From assembly GCA_027596075.1 (NCBI GenBank), contig JADGJC010000658.1, positions 1-11,903 of the forward strand: a stretch of DNA of 11,903 nucleotides, given 5' to 3'. This document shows positions 7,493 to 11,903 of the stretch, piece by piece. This stretch comes from Rhizophlyctis rosea. Its lineage: Eukaryota > Chytridiomycota > Chytridiomycetes > Rhizophlyctidales > Rhizophlyctidaceae. A model generated the notes under the pieces. That model searched no databases, had not been told where the DNA came from, and saw only the letters and a list, made by a program, of their open reading frames with translations. Position numbers and translations under genes: made by a program. Position 1 is the stretch's first letter. Each line of letters starts with the position of its first letter.

Positions 7493-10400
7493 ATGCTCAC
7501 AACCCGTATACCCACTCTAGCCTCCTCACAAGGCTCTTCCCATTCCTCTTCTTCCTCGTCTCTCATATCCCCTTCAACTCCATCCCCCCTAACACCTTCA
7601 CCAACTACTGTCAGTAACTCGTCAACGCAGACACAGACATACCAACAGCGTATGGTCATTTGCTCAAAGGACGGGAGTAAGACTGCGACGATTATGCATA
7701 CTGTCATGCCGAGGGGTAACGCTGCTGGTGCGGAGGGTGGTGATGATGGTGCTACTGGGCAGGCGCAGGGTTATCATGACTATGGTGGGCACGGTGATGT
7801 CAATGGTTCTGCAAATGCTGCGAATGCTGCGGCGAATGCTGGGAATTCTGGAAAGAAGAAAAAGGTGAGCCGTTGCGTGAGAAGTGGGTTGAAGGGGCGG
7901 GGGTGTTTGGGTTGAAGTAGGTCATGCTGGGCGTTGCGAAGCTGGGACACTGCGGGCAGCGCACAGTCTACTAGCAGCACCGGAGTTGGGGGCGTCAACC
8001 CAACGTGAGCCTTAGCGAACGAAACTCCAGCGATAGCTGGCACAAGTGGGTGCGCCACGCAGCATATCGGGAGCTTTGAATTCAACAAAACGGGCGGACG
8101 GGTGGATTGGGTAGGGACGGCGGTGGTTGGGGTGGTGAGTGGGTCGGGCCGGTGTGAGGAGTGGGAATGGGGCAAGCTTAGTTTACTGTGCCTTTGATAG
8201 TAGCATCCTCGAATATTAATCATCGGGACAACAAAACTAACTCAAATTTCGGTATTTCTCAAGAAATCCAAATCAAATAGCATATCACAACACCAGCACC
8301 AAAACCAGAACCACGAACCATTACAACCACAACCGCAAGCACAAGCACACCCACCACCGCCGCAACATCACCAAGCACAAGCACAAGCACCGCCACCATC
8401 ATCGCATTACCATTACCAACAACCAAATCACAATGCAGAGCTCATCGATTACGAAGACGCAGACGAGGATTATCTAGTCGAAGACGAATACGAAGACGGA
8501 GATGGACGTTTCGTTGACGGTTCGTTTGACATTCCCCACTTAGAAAAATAATAACATTCCACAAAACCCACCCACTCACTCACCCCCTACAGACGCAGAA
8601 TCCGACTACTCCAACCCACCACCTGCATCATCCTCCTCCCGCAATAAAAAGAAAAAGAAAAAGAAGTCCAAATCCTCCCATAACGCCTCCTCCTCCAACG
8701 GCCATCCGAATGATATTTGGTATAAGAGCGACGCGGAGGAGAAAGCTAGGATACGGGAGTTTTGGTTGCAGCTTGGGGAGGAGGAGAGGAGGCAGCTGGT
8801 TAAGTTGGAGAAGGAGGCGGTGTTGAAGAGGATGAAGGAGCAGCAGACGAGGAGTTGTAGTTGCAGTGTTTGTGGGAAGAAGAGGTGGGTGTTTTTGGTT
8901 TGGTTTTTTTGGTTGCATTTTTTGGGGACTCGATTGATGGAAAGGCGGTTTTGGGTCGTTAAGGAGGAGGTGTGCGTTTGGTGGGGGGTTTTTTTTTTCT
9001 TTTCTGATCTGGAGTATCGTACGGGTCATTGGAATGGTGGATGAAATGACCTGGGCGAACGAACGGGACAATGCCTCGGCATCTTTGCAGGGGGCGCAAA
9101 CGTCAGAGGGTAATTTGAAATATGCTTATACTAACCTTGCATCATCGCTATTTTCCATTTCCATTCCACTCTTTCGACAGAACGGTCATCGAAGAAGAAC
9201 TCGAAATCCTCTACGACGCCTACTACGAAGAACTTGAAAACTTTGCTCATAACGAGTCTGGTATTTATGACCATTCCGCTTTCTTTCCGTTTCCCCCTCT
9301 CTCACCTAATACCCCCTCCCTCGCAGGCCAAGACCACCCGCACGCCCATACTCATCAACTTCGCTACTCTAATTCCTCCAACAACACGAATAACCACCCG
9401 CACCACCATCATCATCATCACCACCATCACCACCACCATCCGCAGGAAGGGTATGAGGATGAGTATAGTGATGAAGAGGATGACGAGGACGATGATGATG
9501 AGAGTGGGAGTGGGAGTGGAGGTGGGAGTATTTTCGAGTTTGGGAGTAGTTTGACTATTAAGGGTTGGTGTTTTTCGTTTGCTTTCGCACAGCCTTTTTG
9601 TTGGTTGTGTGGGCGGCTTGAATATGGGTCGGGGCTTGGGATAAGCATTCCCGCTTTCTCACACATTTCCACCTTAACAGAAGGCGGAGTCCTAACCGTC
9701 GCCGACGACTTCCTCAAGAACGACGGGCAAAAGTTCTTGGATCTCATGGAGCAGTTGGCTGCGAGAAAGATTCGGCAGATGGACGAGGAGGGCGGTGGGG
9801 AGTATGTTGGGAATGGTGGGGGCGCGAATGGACAGGGGGAGTGGGATGATGGGTATGAGGATGAGGAGGATGAGGAGTATGAGGATGAGGATGTGAGTTT
9901 TAGCCTTTGATTCGGTTGGGGGGTTCAATTTTTAGCTGGACAACAAAGCCGTTGACATCAAACATATCATCTCACAAACGCTTACATCTCAAACCGAAAT
10001 TCTCTCCAATCACCAGGACACAATGACCGAAGACCAACGCATGGAAGAAGGTCGCCGAATGTTCCAAATCTTCGCCGCAAGGATGTTCGAGCAACGCGTC
10101 TTGACAGCCTATCGGGAGAAGGTCGCTTCGGAACGACAACAGAAGCTGCTGGAGGAATTGGAAATGGAGGAGAAGATGAAAGTTTTGAGGGAGGAGAATA
10201 AGGCTAAGAGTAAAGAGAAGAAGAAGCTTGCGAAGAAGGAGTTGAGGAGGCAGAAGGAGGAGGAGAGGGAACGTAAGGAGGCTGAGGAGAGGGAGAGGAG
10301 GGAGGCGGAGGAGAGGGAGAGGGAGGAGAGGAGGGAGGTTGAGAGGTTTGTTTTTGGGTTTTTTCGTGCATTGCTTATCACTGCGCAAGGGGATAATATC

Positions 10401-11903
10401 TCTCTGTGCCTTTCCGCCACCTGTACTCATCCGTCCGTTCCTCCCTGCCCAGACTGAAAAGAGAAGCCGAACGCGCCAAACGCGAAGAAGAACGCATCCG
10501 TCTCGCCGAAGCTGAACGTGCGAAGAAGGAAGCGGAACGCATACGCAAAGAGGAAGAGAAGCGGAAGCAGAGGGAGGCGGAGGAGCGGAAGGCGAGGGAG
10601 GCTGAGGAGCGGAAAGCTAAAGCGCGGGAGGAGCGGGAGAAACGGGAGAGAGAGGAGAAGGAACGGAAGGAGAGGGAGGGGAGGGTTAGGAGGGAGCGGG
10701 AGGAACGGGAGAAGAGGGAGAAGGAAGAACGGGAGAAGAGGGAGAGGGAGGAGAGGGAGGAGAGGGAACGGAGGGAGAGGGAGGAGAGGGAGCGGAGAGA
10801 ACGGGAGAGGGTTGAAAGTGAACGGGTGAAAGTTGCTGCGGGAAGGGCGAGACCTGTTAGTGCTGGTGCCACCCCCGTCGTCATGCCCAAAAGTCCTGGG
10901 TCTGTTGGGGGTGTTGCTGTTCCTTCGGTCGGACGTGGAGCACCGATGGGTAAACCCGTCGTGGTCCAACCGGTTCCACAACCCGTCCGACCTGTTGTCG
11001 CGCGACCTATACCGGGACCACCACCTGGTGTTAAACCGGTTGTTGTTACGCCGCATGGACATGCACAACATCAACATCAACGGCCACCGATGTTTGGACA
11101 TCAGCCGCGGCCGGGGGTTGTGCATCATGCGCATCATGGGGGTGGGGGTGTTGGAGGGTTTAGACCGCATTTTGTGGGGCATCATCATGGGGTTGGGAGG
11201 GGGAGTGGTGGGTTCAGGCCTGTTGGGCAGGGGGTGCAGCAGGGTCAACCTCCGTCGGTGGTGGGTGTGCAGACGTCGCAGGGGCAGCAGCAGCCAGGAG
11301 GGGAGGGGATGGGACATATGGGTGTGAGTGGTGTGGGAGTGTCGTCGTCAGCACCGTCTTCTACGCCGTTACCTATGTCCGTATCCGCTCCGCCTGGTGT
11401 CGGTGTGCCTATGTCTCTCCCCCACATACCTCAACCACCGAGTATAGACGTCAGTACCCTCCACACTTCGCAACCTGACACGTCGTTAAAGATCGACACG
11501 AATCACCTACTCCACACATCTCACCCACACGCACCACCACAACCGTTGACGACACCGCTTTCGTCCGTGCTTGATGCTCCACCGTCACTTTCTCCACATG
11601 TACCGACGCTGTTTACGGGGCATGGGTTGACGGGGTTCCAGTGGGGTGCTGGGGCGGTTAGTAATCCCACTGACGCGCCACTGGGTATTTCGTCTTTGAC
11701 GAGTCCTAACGATCTGTTACCGAACACTACGACGATCGGTGAACGGAGAGTTAGCGCGAAAGCTGTGGCGAGGCCGGCGCCTATTGGGAGGCCGAAGGCG
11801 GATTCTTTGGATAGTGGGAGGGAGAAGGGGGGAGAAAGGGATGTGGGAAAGGAGGAGGAAGAGGAGGAAGGGGGGTTTGTGAGTGTTGGGTTGCTTGGTG
11901 GGG
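7493..11903 (+). CDS. NST1: NST1-family stress response protein, eight exons, 3' end beyond the window
   Basis: Exons are 7493-7864, 8264-8519, 8593-8884, 9181-9260, 9327-9563, 9681-9892, 9936-10345 and 10453-11903, giving at least 1,103 codons with no stop reached. Yeast Nst1 is a cytoplasmic protein that affects salt tolerance and interacts with the splicing factor Msl1. Diagnostic blocks appear in family order. A Ser/Thr-rich N-terminus leads to a Lys-rich patch (about 120-130). The NST1 core (about 250-333) has [45 protein letters not shown] and [16 protein letters not shown]. Then come a His tract and acidic stretch, [15 protein letters not shown] (about 414-430), and [20 protein letters not shown] (about 513-532). 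A long Glu/Arg/Lys coiled coil spans about 545-742, followed by a Pro/Gly/His-rich tail with ARPAPIGRP. The exon junctions restore these blocks, which supports the model. The start is the first ATG after an in-frame TAA; exon 1 is poorly conserved in the family, so the N-terminus is the least certain part. Confidence 0.9.
7865..8263 (+). other. NST1 intron 1 (399 nt)
   Basis: The donor is GTGAGC, a perfect branch sequence ACTAAC lies at about 8236, and the acceptor ends CAAG. Phase 0; it joins KKKK to KSKSNSIS, extending one lysine-rich patch as in other family members. The intron starts G-rich and ends A/C-rich. A 147-codon minus-strand open frame overlapping it (7780-8223) has no recognisable content. 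Confidence 0.8.
8520..8592 (+). other. NST1 intron 2 (73 nt)
   Basis: Without removal the frame hits TAA shortly after PHLEK. The acceptor CTACAG at 8592 requires a phase-1 donor. GTTCGT at 8520 fits and makes an Asp at the junction; GTTTCG at 8508 is an alternative that would drop four residues. The acceptor is firm, the exact donor less so. Confidence 0.7.
8885..9180 (+). other. NST1 intron 3 (296 nt)
   Basis: The donor is GTGGGT, the branch ACTAAC at about 9130 and the acceptor GACAG. Phase 2; it joins [10 protein letters not shown] to [18 protein letters not shown] exactly as the conserved core requires. The intron contains a ten-T run near 8990. Confidence 0.92.
9261..9326 (+). other. 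NST1 intron 4 (66 nt, in frame and stop-free)
   Basis: Donor GTATTT, branch-like CCTAAT at 9305 and acceptor TCGCAG. Phase 1. The length is a multiple of three and the intron has no in-frame stop, so a retained form would only add 22 residues. The pyrimidine-rich body and branch motif argue that it is an intron. Confidence 0.72.
9401..9439 (+). repeat. Polyhistidine tract (13 His) in NST1
   Basis: Thirteen consecutive His codons, mixing CAC and CAT, follow an Asn/His-rich stretch and precede a Glu/Asp-rich segment. Mixed codons suggest an older or selected tract rather than a recent pure triplet expansion. Juxtaposed basic and acidic low complexity is typical of disordered linkers in this family. 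Confidence 0.9.
9564..9680 (+). other. NST1 intron 5 (117 nt, in frame and stop-free)
   Basis: The donor is GTTGGT (weak) and the acceptor TTAACAG. Phase 1; removal gives [15 protein letters not shown], matching the family block, whereas retention would insert 39 residues rich in Cys, Phe and Trp that look intronic. Other nearby GTs create stops, so 9564 is the best donor. Confidence 0.78.
9893..9935 (+). other. NST1 intron 6 (43 nt)
   Basis: Donor GTGAGT and acceptor TTTTTAG. Phase 0; it joins the acidic EDED stretch to [12 protein letters not shown], and the next exon then runs in frame into the conserved [13 protein letters not shown] block. Without splicing the frame stops at 9908-9910. 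At 43 nt it is very short, with TTTGAT as the only branch-like sequence. Confidence 0.78.
10175..10830 (+). repeat. Glu/Arg/Lys-rich coiled-coil repeat in NST1 (split by intron 7)
   Basis: Degenerate purine repeats encode tandem variants of [15 protein letters not shown] and [10 protein letters not shown]. They form a long charged single helix or coiled coil typical of NST1. The repeat keeps antisense frames open (including a 296-codon minus-strand frame at 10427-11317), which should not be read as genes. Confidence 0.85.
10346..10452 (+). other. NST1 intron 7 (107 nt)
   Basis: Donor GTTTGT and acceptor TGCCCAG. Phase 2; it makes an Arg codon at the junction and continues the coiled coil as [19 protein letters not shown]. 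Read-through would leave the heptad-like charged pattern and reach a stop at 10455-10457. Confidence 0.85.

Noticed and set aside
7780..8223. 147-codon minus-strand frame over NST1 exon 1 and intron 1
   Set aside because: Proline-rich shadow on the opposite strand with no recognisable domain; the plus-strand gene model explains the sequence.
8628..9071. 147-codon minus-strand frame over NST1 exon 3 and intron 3
   Set aside because: Antisense to the conserved NST1 core; composition is explained by plus-strand Lys/Glu codons.
9401..9439. Recent trinucleotide-repeat expansion in the His tract
   Set aside because: CAC and CAT codons are interspersed, so it is not a pure repeat and recent slippage is not supported.
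10378..10890. 170-codon minus-strand Ser/Arg/Leu-rich frame
   Set aside because: It is another antisense shadow of the purine-rich coiled-coil repeat, with no motif.
10427..11317. 296-codon minus-strand open frame
   Set aside because: It lies antisense to the NST1 coiled coil and tail. Repeated GAG/AGG-type codons rarely produce stops in reverse, and the translation is Leu/Pro/Arg/Ser low complexity.
11324..11351. 28-nt GTGAGT...TCAG intron in exon 8
   Set aside because: Too short for the spliceosome and it would break a frame that is otherwise open to the window end.

Overview
The window looks like nuclear DNA of an intron-bearing fungus. It holds two recognisable fungal protein genes, both on the plus strand, with GT-AG introns and CTAAC/CTGAA-type branch points, and an RNA polymerase III tRNA gene between them. 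No bacterial operon, Shine-Dalgarno site or CRISPR is visible. I cannot fix the phylum. The compact introns and strong exon-level strand asymmetry would suit an early-diverging fungus such as a chytrid, but that is only a guess.

Layout. (1) Bases 2-1205 are the 3' part of a gene whose product ends in the cysteine-rich zinc-binding tail of WDR59 (yeast Sea3/Mtc5), a subunit of the GATOR2/SEACAT complex that controls TORC1. The tail is restored by removing one 82-nt intron. (2) Bases 1438-1511 are an intronless tRNA-Asn(GTT) with a poly-T terminator. (3) From about 1543 to 7231 there are about 5.7 kb with no gene I can recognise. This stretch has mixed base composition and short, overlapping open frames on both strands. 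Its most gene-like piece is 5199-6128, one frame broken by a single TGA. It also holds a hairpin with nested palindromes (6472-6517) and a 16-bp perfect palindrome (5563-5578). (4) Bases 7493-11903 are a fungal NST1-family stress-response gene with eight exons and seven introns in the window. It runs off the right end after at least 1,103 codons. A candidate 5'-UTR intron lies at 7232-7369.

The two protein genes are not obviously linked in function beyond both being stress or nutrient related: WDR59 acts in amino-acid signalling to TORC1, and Nst1 in yeast affects salt tolerance and interacts with a splicing factor. Same-strand placement with more than 6 kb between them argues against co-transcription.

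The most striking pattern is a sawtooth in strand composition along both genes. Sequence just before and after each 3' splice site is rich in C and A. It drifts to extreme G (and A or T) toward the exon's 3' end and into the next intron, then resets at the next 3' splice site. The central gene-free block does not show it. I found no convincing previously undescribed biological system; the sawtooth, the unexplained central block and two introns that could be retained in frame most deserve follow-up.
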